Assembly: GCA_004556925.1 (NCBI GenBank)
Contig: SFFI01000012.1
Span: forward strand, 13,621-77,620
Source: Clostridiales bacterium
Lineage (GTDB): Bacteria > Bacillota > Clostridia > Saccharofermentanales > DTU023
Direction: 5' to 3'
Length of the DNA stretch: 64,000 nucleotides
Each line of letters begins with the position of its first letter. The first letter of the stretch is position 1. Under the pieces are notes generated by a model. It searched no databases. It was given only the letters and a program-made list of their open reading frames with translations, and was not told the DNA's origin. Below are positions 47,622 through 56,726 of the stretch, piece after piece. The position numbers were made by a program, and so were the translations under genes.

Positions 47622-48824
47622 TTATTGTTGATGCCTGCGACGCAGGAGACCTACACAGATGCAAAGTAAAGCAGCGGCTACAGAGAGATAGACCGGCCAC
47701 CAGAGAACAGCTGTAAAAGGCAGACCGTCGCCTGGGAGCGGTTTATCAATTTGTGGTGGAATAGTGGGTTTAGTTTCCTTCGGGGGGCGAGAAGGCTTTT
47801 CCGTCGGAGGAGGGGGCGTTTCTGGTTTCTGACGATTATGGAGAACAAAGGTGCCCTCTTCATTCGTCACCGTCAAGCTGTAGCCAGCTGGTACCTTCTC
47901 CTCGCTCACCACGTAGCGGTGGCCTTCCGGAAGTTGAGTAAAGGTAAATTGCCAATGGTTACTGGCAGAAAGGATAGCTGTTTTATATAATTTGCCGTCC
48001 TGGTAGAGGGCTGCGGTAATCTCATCAGGATAGTGGGCTGTCAGACCTTGTCTATTTTCCTCACTCATCTGCTCCATGCTATTGAGGACACGGCCATCTT
48101 CAGTCTCCCAAAGCTTGATTACCTTGAGTTCTAATTCTTGCGGTTTGTTCTTCTCTTCTAACTTCGCCTCAATCGTTAAGGCAGAAAGAAAGTATTGCCA
48201 ATTTTGTGGATCATGGGTTGGCAGCGTCACCATCATAATCTGGGGCAGATATTGCTTGGTTTTTGTTTCATAGGGTGCCACGTCCACAAGATAAAGACCC
48301 GGCTGGAGGCTTTGTCCCGCTACGGGGTATCTTAGAAAGCTTTCACCTGCTGGGTTGGTTTGACTCTTAGCTGTTTGGTAGGGTGGAATGCTATTTTTCG
48401 CAATGAGGCCAAGAATAGTCTGACCCTGGTCCTGCAGCTTCTTCGCGTAAGCAGCCTTTTCTTCAAGAGAATCCAGAACCCGAGGGGGTGTTTGGAGAAG
48501 GGTATTCAGGTCCGTAAGTGCTTGAAATTCTGTTGTGAGGGTGAGGACACCGGTCTCCGGATCAAAATCTGCTAGCTTGTAAAGCTTCCCCTCTGTATCG
48601 GGAGGCGCTTGACGAAGTTTTACCGTGAGACTGAGGGGCTCGGAAAGTTGGCCATTGGCTAGAATGGCTTGACCCGGGAGAAAACAAAAAAGCGTGGCCA
48701 GCAAGCATAAGATCAGGCCACAAAGCCAGGTAAAAGGCTTGGACGACCTCCCTCGAAGGTCTGCTTTTCCCGCCTTCCGGCTTTGGGCCAACCAGGTCAG
48801 CATTAGGTAATTATTGTCTTTCAT
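47622..48824 (-). CDS. Minor pilin with Cna_B domain and atypical sorting signal
   Basis: A 400-residue secreted protein. The N-terminus of about 28 charged residues precedes the signal helix (about 31-55, ending QAILA). A pilin-like N-domain follows. A Cna_B domain (about 230-330) carries the E-box-like RYVVSEEKVPAGY and closes with GTFVLHNRQ. A Pro/Lys-rich stalk and a C-terminal helix with RRRHQQ tail end it. The expected LPXTG is replaced by PLPGDGLPFT, so recognition by the class C sortase is doubtful; the second sortase may read it. Probably the basal, wall-linking pilin. The gene lies 20 bases before the adhesin. Confidence 0.85.
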   Translation of the reverse strand: MKDNNYLMLTWLAQSRKAGKADLRGRSSKPFTWLCGLILCLLATLFCFLPGQAILANGQLSEPLSLTVKLRQAPPDTEGKLYKLADFDPETGVLTLTTEFQALTDLNTLLQTPPRVLDSLEEKAAYAKKLQDQGQTILGLIAKNSIPPYQTAKSQTNPAGESFLRYPVAGQSLQPGLYLVDVAPYETKTKQYLPQIMMVTLPTHDPQNWQYFLSALTIEAKLEEKNKPQELELKVIKLWETEDGRVLNSMEQMSEENRQGLTAHYPDEITAALYQDGKLYKTAILSASNHWQFTFTQLPEGHRYVVSEEKVPAGYSLTVTNEEGTFVLHNRQKPETPPPPTEKPSRPPKETKPTIPPQIDKPLPGDGLPFTAVLWWPVYLSVAAALLCICVGLLRRRHQQ

Positions 48825-48903
48825 ACCTTCATCCTCTAACTCTCTGGAAGGTAAGGCCTAGAGGCCTCAACCGCTCCCTTGCTAAACTATTTTCGCTTGC
48901 AAT

Positions 48904-49971
48904 CTATTTGCGAAAGATCTGGCAGATTTTGAACCAGAGCTTTCGCAAGATGGAGCCGGCATCCCCTTCTTGGCGGGATAGGGGCTCTCTTGTGGTCTCA
49001 TTCAGATGGACGGTCGCCTGTCGTGACAGGCGGTATTGGTCCTGCAGGGCATGTAAGCGGTCCCAGGCCTGCTGACTGGGGCGTTCTTCAATGCGCTTCA
49101 TGGCATCTTGCACGCGCATTTCCGCTTCTGAAATGTGTGGTTTCCGCGTCACTACTAGGAGGACGAGCAGAAGGCCGATGAGAATCGGGATCGCGACAAA
49201 GAGGGCTACGTAGGTGGTTGGCAACATTCTGGCATCTGCCGAAACCCGAATATTAGTAGCCTTTGCGTTGTCTACGCGATGACCGCGCACCAAAAGGCGG
49301 TGCGTATTAATGCCGTAAGGCGTACAGGTTTGTAAAGTACAGTGGTCCTGTCCAGGCTCTATGGCTAAACCTTCCAACTCATTGGGCAGGACGATAAGGA
49401 TGCGGTCCACTTCATAGGTAAGTGTTTCATCCAGGGTATGGAGGATAAAGGTATCCCCCTTGACCAACTGGTCAATATCTGTGAAGAGCCGGGCCGAGGG
49501 CAAACCCCGGTGGGCCGAAAGGACACAGTGGGTAGATGGGCCGCCAATCGGGAGGCTGGTACCTGGCAGATGGCCTACAGCTGTTTGCAAAATTACATCA
49601 TCTGTACCGTGATAGACAGGTAACTGAACGCGAATTTTGGGTATATCGACATAGGCCATAGGTCCACCTGGTTTGGTGTCCAAGAGTTGATGATAGTGGC
49701 TTTCCTCTTCTGGGCGCAGTGTGAGGTGCAAGGGTTCTCTAGACAATTTTTCGTTGTAAACTGTTGCATCGTCCAGCATGCTTTTGTAGACATCATCATT
49801 GATATTGGCTACTGCTTGGGCATAGGAGGCTACTGCCTTGGATTGATTAAATGAATTCCAGTAATTGGCGAGACTAGGATAGGCAAGAAGGGCTAAGCCT
49901 GAGAATAGGGCTAGATAAAGGAAGGCTGTTATCCATCGGGATTTATCCAAAGCTTCTCCTTGCTTATTCAC
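48904..49971 (-). CDS. Class C (pilin-polymerising) sortase
   Basis: A 355-residue sortase that joins pilin subunits covalently. It has an N-terminal helix (about 13-31), a lid-like segment before the barrel (SMLDDATVYN), His154 (SAHRGLPSARLF), catalytic Cys216 (TLQTCTPYGINTHR) with Arg225, and the C-terminal helix (about 253-274) typical of class C. An unusually long basic cytoplasmic tail of about 80 residues follows. The start is GTG, six bases after AGAGG. It sits directly after the major pilin gene, separated by a strong hairpin. Confidence 0.95.
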   Translation of the reverse strand: MNKQGEALDKSRWITAFLYLALFSGLALLAYPSLANYWNSFNQSKAVASYAQAVANINDDVYKSMLDDATVYNEKLSREPLHLTLRPEEESHYHQLLDTKPGGPMAYVDIPKIRVQLPVYHGTDDVILQTAVGHLPGTSLPIGGPSTHCVLSAHRGLPSARLFTDIDQLVKGDTFILHTLDETLTYEVDRILIVLPNELEGLAIEPGQDHCTLQTCTPYGINTHRLLVRGHRVDNAKATNIRVSADARMLPTTYVALFVAIPILIGLLLVLLVVTRKPHISEAEMRVQDAMKRIEERPSQQAWDRLHALQDQYRLSRQATVHLNETTREPLSRQEGDAGSILRKLWFKICQIFRK

Positions 49972-50007
49972 GCATATCCTCTTCTACGCATTGTCAGCTA
50001 GACTAGG

Positions 50008-50054
50008 GCCCTCCGGCCACATAGACACCTCATGGGTGTGGATGACCGGAGGGC
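50008..50054 (-). other. Strong hairpin between major pilin and sortase genes
   Basis: GCCCTCCGG and CCGGAGGGC pair perfectly, with an inner stem ACACC-tcatg-GGTGT. It lies 28 bases after the pilin stop, without a U-tract. It probably stabilises the pilin message and lowers read-through, giving the high pilin-to-sortase ratio needed for fibres. Confidence 0.75.
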
Positions 50055-50082
50055 ATGATGCAGTTTTATTGATGCTAGATTA

Positions 50083-51879
50083 TTAACGGTGGCTTGCCTG
50101 TACCCGTTTTCTGCTCACTAAAACAACCAAAGCGATTACCGCAATAAGGCTGCCAAGGGCATAGAAAATAGTGGTACCAATCCCACCCGTTTCGGGTAAG
50201 AGGGTGCCAGGGGTATTCTCTACCGTTACCATATTAGAATTATTGTCACCTAATGTTTCCCAAGGACCATTTGCCTTATCGCTCTTCTCATAGGTCCAGG
50301 TGCAATCGGTCTGTCCTTCGACCGGAGCAGTCCAGGAGATCTTGATATAGATAGGCTTTGCTGCAGTGTAGCCGGCAGGAGCGGTGATTTCTTCCAGTTT
50401 GTAGATGCCAGCACCTAGACCGGTGAAGGTGAGATTGCCATCAGGACCCGTTGTCAGAGTAACACCCGTAGTTCCGGCATTTTCCTCTTTGACATTAGTG
50501 AAGTTATAGAGTTTATAGGTGTCCTGGCTCTCGTAATCCTCTTGATTATCAGTTGTAGGAGCTTCGGTGGTATATTGGCCAGTCTTTAACTTATAGTAGG
50601 TGTTAGCATCTGCTTGTACATAGCCCTCTTTAACTTCCGTAGACTTGAGGTAGGCTTGGCCAGTTGTGAGGACGGTCTTGATACGATCGCCGGTCAGCTT
50701 AAATTCAGCACCTGCAAGGGGTTGTCCCGCATTGTCCGTTTTATGGAGCTTTAGTTCTGTCGTATAAGTGCGAACTTCTTGTTCGGGAGTTTCGCCTGTG
50801 GGATTATCTGGGTTATCAGGCTTACCTTTCGTATCTTCGTCAGGATCTCTTTGGAAAATCAGCTTCACTTTGTTGGGGTTGCCGGTTTTTCCGACCTCAA
50901 CATCTTCAGTGATTTTGGCTGTATATGTGGCCGTAATTGCAGCACCTGCTTGGTCTGCATACTGAATGAAATTTTTGAAAATAATTTTAAGGTTGGTGCC
51001 ATTTTTGGCATCCCCATCTTTCTCCAGGGTGTAATCCGTATCTTTTACGAGTGTTTTGTTGCCAACCTTAATAACCAGGCTATCGTCCTGATAGGCTAGG
51101 CCTTTGGACAGGGTATCCTTGAAGATAAAGTAGAAGCTCTCATAACCCTTCATATCGGGTACTTTTGAAGTCAGTTCGTAATCAATATTTTCGCCGATAG
51201 AGTGGTTATCATTATCCAGTTTATCTTGGGGGTTAGATTTATCATTTTGCGTTGCATTGTTAATCTTTTTCCCAATGGTAACGACATCCGCTTTCAGGTT
51301 GACTTCACGATGGGGGTTCGTATTGCTGAGTGCAACAATAGCTTTCGTATCGTTCTGCAGATCGCCCGTAAAATTTGTTGTCTCATCTGCCACTAAATAG
51401 TAGCCCAATTCAATATTGTTAAGGCTGGCCTTGTCACCTGCACCATTGACCTCTAGGGAGCCGACAGGGAGCTTACCACCTGCAGTCTTATTGGCATCGA
51501 GTACGGCCCGGGAAAATTTTTCCAGATCTGCACTGGTGCGAGCATTATCAGTAAGCCAATCGCTGATTGCTTTGATGGCTTCTTCCTTGGTGCCCGTGGG
51601 ATTGATCGTTAGGCCATCGACACCGGTTATCTCTTTTACTACTGCAAACTGGTCATCAGATAGAAAATAGCTACCCTTATCTGTTCCAGCAAATTTAGCG
51701 CTAAAGAGCTGGTATGCCTTAAGGTCTCTACCCTTTAAGGTAACAGCCGGGTCTGTAGGCTTGTTGACTGTGATGCTACCTGCTCCTTCCAAGATAGGGG
51801 CGGCCATAACTGGGAACGAGGTGATGAGAAGCATCGCAACCATCAGGATGGCGACGAGACTCTTGCGTAAAGATTTCAT
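50083..51879 (-). CDS. Major pilin (backbone subunit), LPXTG type
   Basis: A 598-residue fimbrial backbone protein of the SpaA/FimA type. It has a Sec signal peptide (cleavage near FPVMA-AP). An N-terminal domain follows, ending HREVNLKADVVTIGKKI, where the polymerisation lysine is expected. Next come an isopeptide D2-like domain, then a Cna_B/SpaA domain starting TTELKLHKTDNAGQPLAGAEF with the E-box YKLEEITAPAGYT. The sorting signal LPETGGIG, membrane helix and RKR tail end the protein. It is first in the operon, behind its own promoter and a leader of about 290 bases, with AGAGGAGG before the ATG. Confidence 0.95.
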   Translation of the reverse strand: MKSLRKSLVAILMVAMLLITSFPVMAAPILEGAGSITVNKPTDPAVTLKGRDLKAYQLFSAKFAGTDKGSYFLSDDQFAVVKEITGVDGLTINPTGTKEEAIKAISDWLTDNARTSADLEKFSRAVLDANKTAGGKLPVGSLEVNGAGDKASLNNIELGYYLVADETTNFTGDLQNDTKAIVALSNTNPHREVNLKADVVTIGKKINNATQNDKSNPQDKLDNDNHSIGENIDYELTSKVPDMKGYESFYFIFKDTLSKGLAYQDDSLVIKVGNKTLVKDTDYTLEKDGDAKNGTNLKIIFKNFIQYADQAGAAITATYTAKITEDVEVGKTGNPNKVKLIFQRDPDEDTKGKPDNPDNPTGETPEQEVRTYTTELKLHKTDNAGQPLAGAEFKLTGDRIKTVLTTGQAYLKSTEVKEGYVQADANTYYKLKTGQYTTEAPTTDNQEDYESQDTYKLYNFTNVKEENAGTTGVTLTTGPDGNLTFTGLGAGIYKLEEITAPAGYTAAKPIYIKISWTAPVEGQTDCTWTYEKSDKANGPWETLGDNNSNMVTVENTPGTLLPETGGIGTTIFYALGSLIAVIALVVLVSRKRVQASHR

Positions 51880-52201
51880 GGAAACCTCCTCTTATTCGGG
51901 CCTTTTTCCGCGGCCCAGCGAATTCTTTTTGGAAGATCGGGATGTCTTCCCGACCTGATCCAAACCTGCAAAGCTAGGCTAAAAGCCTTAAAGCGTATGC
52001 CTATTTGTAAAGTTCGGATCAGGGTGGGAAGCAAGATGCTTGTAAGGAGATCTGCTCACCCTTTTCTTCCTACTTGTGTTTGCCAAATAAATCGTCGCCA
52101 TTACCGAATACAAGTAGAATAAATTTATGTGTTTACTCTTTATATATCTGCGCCAATTTATTCAACATAGACAATATAGAATGGGGAGATTATTCGTTCA
52201 A
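51880..52201 (-). promoter_or_regulatory. Pilus operon promoter and long leader
   Basis: TTGAAC (52201-52196), 17 bases, TATATT (52178-52173) on the minus strand, start near 52166. The leader is about 287 bases and includes a hairpin CGGGA-agaca-TCCCG and several A/T-rich stretches. The gap up to 52296 is clearly more AT-rich than the rest of the window; no gene is visible in it. Confidence 0.6.
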
Positions 52202-52296
52202 GTCAATCTTTATGTTTATGCTTACAGTTCTATTACAAAAAAAAAATACTTCGTTACACTTTTTATTCGCTGGCTAATTTCTACAAATAATTCTCA

Positions 52297-52338
52297 TAAA
52301 AAAACACCAGAATGACCTCGTTGGCCATTTTGGTGTTT
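52297..52338 (-). terminator. Terminator of the ABC exporter gene
   Basis: AAACACCA and TGGTGTTT (extended by AATG/CATT and CC/GG pairs) form a stem followed by seven T on the minus strand. Confidence 0.9.
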
Positions 52339-52385
52339 GTTCAGTTCGCTTGCTATATGGCGCTGAAGGAACCAGTTGGTCTGAT

Positions 52386-54140
52386 TTAGGCGCTAGCGGA
52401 TGGCTGCCGGAATTGCAGGTTATACAGTTCTTTGTAGAGGCCGTCTTGGGCATAGAGGTCCGCATGCGTTCCTCTCTCCACAATACCTTGGTCAGTGAGG
52501 ACTAGGATTTCATCTGCATTCCGGATGGTGGACAGGCGGTGGGCAATGACGAAGGTGGTCCGGTCTGTAGACAGCTGATCCAAGGCCTGCTGAACCAAGA
52601 ATTCGGATTGATTGTCCAGGGCGGAGGTTGCCTCATCTAAGACCAAAATGGGGGGATTCTTTAGGAAGACCCGAGCAATGGAGATGCGCTGCTTCTGCCC
52701 GCCTGAGAAGCGTACGCCTTGTTCCCCGCACTGGGTATCATAGCCTTCCGGCAGGGACATGATAAAGTCGTGGATATTAGCCTGCTTGGCGGCAGCGATA
52801 ATTTCCTCCATGCTGGCCCCAGGCCTGCCGTAGGCAATGTTATCTCGAACAGACATGTTGAAGATATAGACATCTTGCTGGACGACCGCCACATTGTCCC
52901 GCAAGGATTTTAGGGTATAATCTCGGACGTCTACGCCATCAATGGTAATAGCGCCCTGGCTCACATTGTAATAGCGGGGAATTAAGGAGCAGAAAGTAGT
53001 CTTGCCCCCACCGGAGGGACCCACTAAGGCAATGGTCTTGAGGGCGGGAATCTCTAAATTAATATTTTCTAAAACATGCTCTTCTGCGTCATCGTAGGCA
53101 AAGCTCACATTGTCAAAGACAATATTACCCTGCAAGCGGCCTGCTTCAATAGCATGGGGCCGGTCTTGGACCTCCGGCTCGGTATCAATAATCTCACAGA
53201 AACGCTCAAAGCCAGTCATGCCTTTTTGGAACTGCTCGGTAAAGTTAATGAGGGTGCGGATAGGATCCAGGAATAGATTAATATAAAGGACATAAATCAC
53301 AATATCTGAAGCCAGCATATCTCCCCTGGCAACCGCAATCCCGCCCGCTAGGATAACCGAGATATACATGAGTCCTTGCAAGAAGCCATTGATTGAGTGA
53401 TACCGCCCCATGACCAGGTAGTTACGAGTTTTGGAGTCCAGAAAGTTTTTGTTGTTTTCGTCGAACCGCTCCAGCTCCAAGTCTTCATTGTTATAGGAAG
53501 CCACTGTGCGAATTCCCGAAAGGGAATCCTGGGCGACAGAGTTAATCCCAGCCACTGTCTTGCGGTTTTCCATAAAAGTTCTGCGCATTTCCTTGTTCAT
53601 ATGCCAGGAGAAGATGAACATAAAAATGGTCACCGCAATCAGGATAAGGGTGACTTTCCAGTTAATCGTTATAAGAAAGATAAATGCACCCAAGAGTTTG
53701 ACCGATGAGATGAGGAGATTTTCCGGACCGTGGTGAGCCAGCTCCGTAATATCAAAAAGGTCAGCCAGGATACGTGACGTCATGGCTCCTGTGGAATGTT
53801 TATCATAATATGAGAAGGACAGCTTTTCCATGTGAGAAAAAATTTCTCGCCGCATGTCGTATTCCATGCGGGCACCCATAATATGGCCCATGGAGGTTAC
53901 ATAATATTGGCAAAGGGCCTGGACCAAATAGAGGATGAGCAGGATAAGCGAAATCAGTAAAACAGACTCCAAGATAGCCTCGGGCGTCGTGGCCGCCACA
54001 AACACCTCATTCAGGAGGTAGCGAATAATAATGGGAAAGACTATACCGCACAGGGAGATAATGACTGCGCAAAACATGTCTAGCCAGAAAATACGTTTAT
54101 ATGGTTTATAATAAGAAGCAAAACGTTTGATACGTTGCAT
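52386..54140 (-). CDS. ABC exporter, fused permease and ATPase (MsbA/BmrA-like)
   Basis: A 584-residue half-transporter that should work as a homodimer. Six helices lie in the first about 310 residues. The ATPase domain has Walker A GPSGGGKTT, signature FSGGQKQRISIAR, Walker B PILVLDEATSALD and the H-loop VIAHRLSTI. Substrates of this group are lipids, drugs or peptides; nothing nearby narrows it. It has its own near-consensus promoter and a strong terminator, and lies divergent to the NusG-II/Gx pair. Confidence 0.95.
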   Translation of the reverse strand: MQRIKRFASYYKPYKRIFWLDMFCAVIISLCGIVFPIIIRYLLNEVFVAATTPEAILESVLLISLILLILYLVQALCQYYVTSMGHIMGARMEYDMRREIFSHMEKLSFSYYDKHSTGAMTSRILADLFDITELAHHGPENLLISSVKLLGAFIFLITINWKVTLILIAVTIFMFIFSWHMNKEMRRTFMENRKTVAGINSVAQDSLSGIRTVASYNNEDLELERFDENNKNFLDSKTRNYLVMGRYHSINGFLQGLMYISVILAGGIAVARGDMLASDIVIYVLYINLFLDPIRTLINFTEQFQKGMTGFERFCEIIDTEPEVQDRPHAIEAGRLQGNIVFDNVSFAYDDAEEHVLENINLEIPALKTIALVGPSGGGKTTFCSLIPRYYNVSQGAITIDGVDVRDYTLKSLRDNVAVVQQDVYIFNMSVRDNIAYGRPGASMEEIIAAAKQANIHDFIMSLPEGYDTQCGEQGVRFSGGQKQRISIARVFLKNPPILVLDEATSALDNQSEFLVQQALDQLSTDRTTFVIAHRLSTIRNADEILVLTDQGIVERGTHADLYAQDGLYKELYNLQFRQPSASA

Positions 54141-54173
54141 AAGTTTCCTCCCTTTTAGTTCTCAAACCCTTTT

Positions 54174-54202
54174 ATTATACGTGACAGGGGGAGGGCTGGC
54201 AA
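54174..54202 (-). promoter_or_regulatory. Promoter of the ABC exporter
   Basis: TTGCCA (54202-54197), 17 bases, TATAAT (54179-54174) on the minus strand, about 34 bases upstream of the ATG. Confidence 0.75.
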
Positions 54203-54214
54203 AATAGAGAAGCG

Positions 54215-54799
54215 ATGTCAGATATAGAGCACACACAAAAACCTAAGCCCCTAGACCGACCCTTTTTTCGCAAGTCGGATTTCCTGCTTGTGGCCTTAAT
54301 CCTGGCTTTGGCCTGTGCACTCTTTGTGGCTAAGCTCTCCACTCGCCGGGCTAGAGGCAGCCAGGACCTAGTGGCAGAAATTTATCAGGAAAACCAACTC
54401 CTTGCCAGAGTTCCCCTGGGGGGGCTAGCGGCCGGATCTTACCATTTAGCAGATTTCCCCCAGGAAGATGCTGAAAGCCAGGCCTTAAGCAAGTTCGTAC
54501 AAGGCCCCGCAGACCCCAGCCCAAACCAAACGGAGACTGTGACTGGTCAGGGCGATTACAGCATTCAATATTATGTCTTTGAGGCAGATGGCCAGGGTGG
54601 CTTGAAAGTGGGTGAAGCGCCCTGCCCAGACCGGCTCTGTGAGCGAGGTGGCTACTTACACCAAGTTGGAGACCTCAGCATTTGTGTACCTGGTCAGCTT
54701 TTGGTCAAGCTGGTAGCCGCAAACGACCCCCTAGCAGAGGCAGACTTAGATATTGTCATTGGGCAAGGTAAAAAAGCTCCTGAGCCCCAATCCCCCTAG
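54215..54799 (+). CDS. NusG domain II-containing membrane-anchored protein
   Basis: 194 residues. One N-terminal membrane helix (about 25-44) is followed by an extracytoplasmic NusG_II-like domain, with the conserved CPDRLCERGGYL and the SICVPGQLLVKL strand. In many Firmicutes such proteins are encoded directly beside a Gx-family transporter, as here (22 bases). The pair is thought to act in membrane redox or isoprenoid-related functions, but the biochemistry is not established. The conserved Cys pair could be redox-active. Confidence 0.85.
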   Translation: MSDIEHTQKPKPLDRPFFRKSDFLLVALILALACALFVAKLSTRRARGSQDLVAEIYQENQLLARVPLGGLAAGSYHLADFPQEDAESQALSKFVQGPADPSPNQTETVTGQGDYSIQYYVFEADGQGGLKVGEAPCPDRLCERGGYLHQVGDLSICVPGQLLVKLVAANDPLAEADLDIVIGQGKKAPEPQSP

Positions 54800-54821
54800 A
54801 CCTGCACAAGAATAATTCCCT

Positions 54822-55379
54822 ATGAAAGCCAATTTTACTGAAGAGAAGAACTTGCAAAATAGCCTAGCAGGCCAGAGACAGCAAACCCGGCGTCTGGCCT
54901 ATACCGCCCTGCTTTTTGCCCTTACCCTTACCTTCTCCTACTTAGAAGGGCTCCTTCCGCCCCTGGGCCCCTTTCCCCTCAAATATGGCCTAGCCAACAC
55001 CCCCATCATTCTGAGTATTATGACCCGAGGGCTCCCGCTGGCCCTAGCCTTGTCCCTCTTTAAGTCCGCTTTTGCCCTAGCCACCCGAGGGGCTATGTCC
55101 GCTCTGTTAAGCCTGGTGGGCGGTTTGCTGGCTAGTTTGGTCATGTGGACTGTAGACCGAGCCAGCAAAGGCCGAATTTCCTTCTACTTGCTGTCTGCCC
55201 TGGGGGCCTTGGCCCACAATACGGGACAGGTCCTGGTCCTGGTCGCCCTCTACGGACAAAATATGCAGACCTTCTTTTTAGGGATTTTTCCCTTGCTCCT
55301 CATTTTAGGCCTGGCATCCGCTTGGATTACCGCGGCCCTTACCCAGCTGATACTTAAAAATTTACCCGCGGATTTCTAA
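54822..55379 (+). CDS. Gx transporter family membrane protein
   Basis: 185 residues with about five helices. A short polar N-terminus is followed by helices such as LLFALTLTFSYLEGLLPP and the motif PLKYGLANTPIILSI. The family (PF07456) was named heptaprenyl diphosphate synthase component I from an early annotation, yet looks like an ECF-type or small-molecule membrane component. It is translated with the NusG-II protein. The ribosome site is weak, so coupling to the upstream gene is likely. Confidence 0.85.
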   Translation: MKANFTEEKNLQNSLAGQRQQTRRLAYTALLFALTLTFSYLEGLLPPLGPFPLKYGLANTPIILSIMTRGLPLALALSLFKSAFALATRGAMSALLSLVGGLLASLVMWTVDRASKGRISFYLLSALGALAHNTGQVLVLVALYGQNMQTFFLGIFPLLLILGLASAWITAALTQLILKNLPADF

Positions 55380-55404
55380 ACAGGAGCGCTCAAACGGCAA
55401 AAAA

Positions 55405-55450
55405 AAGATAAAAAACGGCCTCCACTCTAGACTCAGAGGGAGGCCGTTGT
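55405..55450 (-). terminator. Terminator of the malic enzyme gene
   Basis: AACGGCCTCC pairs with GGAGGCCGTT; on the minus strand the stem is followed by TTTTTTATC and a second T8 tract. Confidence 0.92.
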
Positions 55451-55487
55451 AATTGAAAGGCTTTAGATCAATCTAAGGAGATTAGGC

Positions 55488-56675
55488 TTAGCGGCGGGCC
55501 ACACCCGTGTCTCTGGCAGCCTGGGCTACGGCTTTGGCTACAGCCTTGGCCACTTCAGGATTAAAGGCTTCCGGGGTAATGGTCTTGTTGGCCAGCTCTT
55601 CTTCTGTCACCATTTCGGCGATGGCGTGAGCAGCAGCCAGCTTCATCTCCATGTTAATTTCTGAAGCGCCCACATCAAAGGCACCGCGGAAAACGCCGGG
55701 GAAGGCATTCACATTGTTGATTTGGTTGGGGTGGTCAGACCTGCCCGTGGCAACAATCGCCGCACCGCCGGCATAGGCATCTTCAGGCTCAATTTCTGGG
55801 GTGGGGTTGGCACAGGCCATGACAATAGAATCCTTATTCATGGTCTTAACCATTTCTGTAGTCATTACATGAGGGGCAGAAACACCAATAAAGATATCAG
55901 CGCCCACCAGGGCATCTGCCAAGCTACCGGACCGCTTTTGAGGGTTGCCACGTTGAGCAATTGCGTCCTTGTACTTGTTCATGCCTTCGGGACGGCCTTC
56001 GTAGCAGATACCCCGGCTGTCCACCAAGAGGAGGTCTTGGCAGCCAGCATTGAGAACAAGCTCGGAGATGGCAATTCCCGCAGCACCGGCACCATTCATG
56101 ACAATTCTGGTGTCCTTAATGTCACGGCCGGTAATCTTGAGGGCGTTGACAATCCCCGCGTAGGTAACAATGGCTGTACCGTGCTGGTCGTCATGGAAAA
56201 CAGGAATATCCAGTTTCTCTTTGAGGGCAGCCTCTATCTCAAAACAGCGGGGGGCGGCGATATCTTCTAGGTTGATCCCTCCAAATGAGCCCGCAATGTT
56301 GACTGCGGTGCGAATGATCTCGTCCTTATCCTGGCTCGCCATACACAGGGGGAAGGCATCTACATCACCAAAGGCCTTAAAGAGCGCACATTTGCCTTCC
56401 ATAACAGGCATAGCAGCCTGGGGGCCAATATTGCCCAGGCCCAGGACGGCAGACCCGTCCGTCAAGACCAAGCACAAGTTCCAGCGTCTGGTAAGGTTAA
56501 AAGATTCAGCGGGATCTTTGGCAATCACTAAGCAAGGTTCTGCAACCCCTGGTGTATAGGCCAGAGACAAGTCTTCTTTGTTCTTGACCGGAACCCGCGG
56601 TTGAATCTCAATCTTACCCCGCCATTCGCGGTGGGCGGCCAAGGATAACTTGGCGTAGTCTTTCTTTTCACTCAT
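55488..56675 (-). CDS. NAD(P)-dependent malic enzyme
   Basis: A 395-residue short-form malic enzyme that decarboxylates malate to pyruvate. Seen: VKNKEDLSLAYTPGVAEPC near the N-terminus, the DGSAVLGLGNIGP substrate/cofactor block, the metal site in FHDDQHGTAIV and the Rossmann glycines MNGAGAAGIAISEL. The ATG at 56675 follows ATAGGAGG. It lacks the C-terminal phosphotransacetylase-like domain of long forms. Pyruvate could feed the same acetyl-CoA pool as glycine reductase products. Confidence 0.95.
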   Translation of the reverse strand: MSEKKDYAKLSLAAHREWRGKIEIQPRVPVKNKEDLSLAYTPGVAEPCLVIAKDPAESFNLTRRWNLCLVLTDGSAVLGLGNIGPQAAMPVMEGKCALFKAFGDVDAFPLCMASQDKDEIIRTAVNIAGSFGGINLEDIAAPRCFEIEAALKEKLDIPVFHDDQHGTAIVTYAGIVNALKITGRDIKDTRIVMNGAGAAGIAISELVLNAGCQDLLLVDSRGICYEGRPEGMNKYKDAIAQRGNPQKRSGSLADALVGADIFIGVSAPHVMTTEMVKTMNKDSIVMACANPTPEIEPEDAYAGGAAIVATGRSDHPNQINNVNAFPGVFRGAFDVGASEINMEMKLAAAHAIAEMVTEEELANKTITPEAFNPEVAKAVAKAVAQAARDTGVARR

Positions 56676-56694
56676 GATGAGTCCTCCTATATTT

Positions 56695-56717
56695 TCGAGA
56701 GTTTTGCTCTCGTTTTT
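56695..56717. other. Hairpin between S9 peptidase and malic enzyme genes
   Basis: CGAGAG-TTTTG-CTCTCG followed by six T, but only in the plus direction, opposite to both neighbouring genes. On the minus strand it may act as a processing element just before the malic enzyme ribosome site. Confidence 0.5.
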
Positions 56718-56726
56718 TCTTTAATT

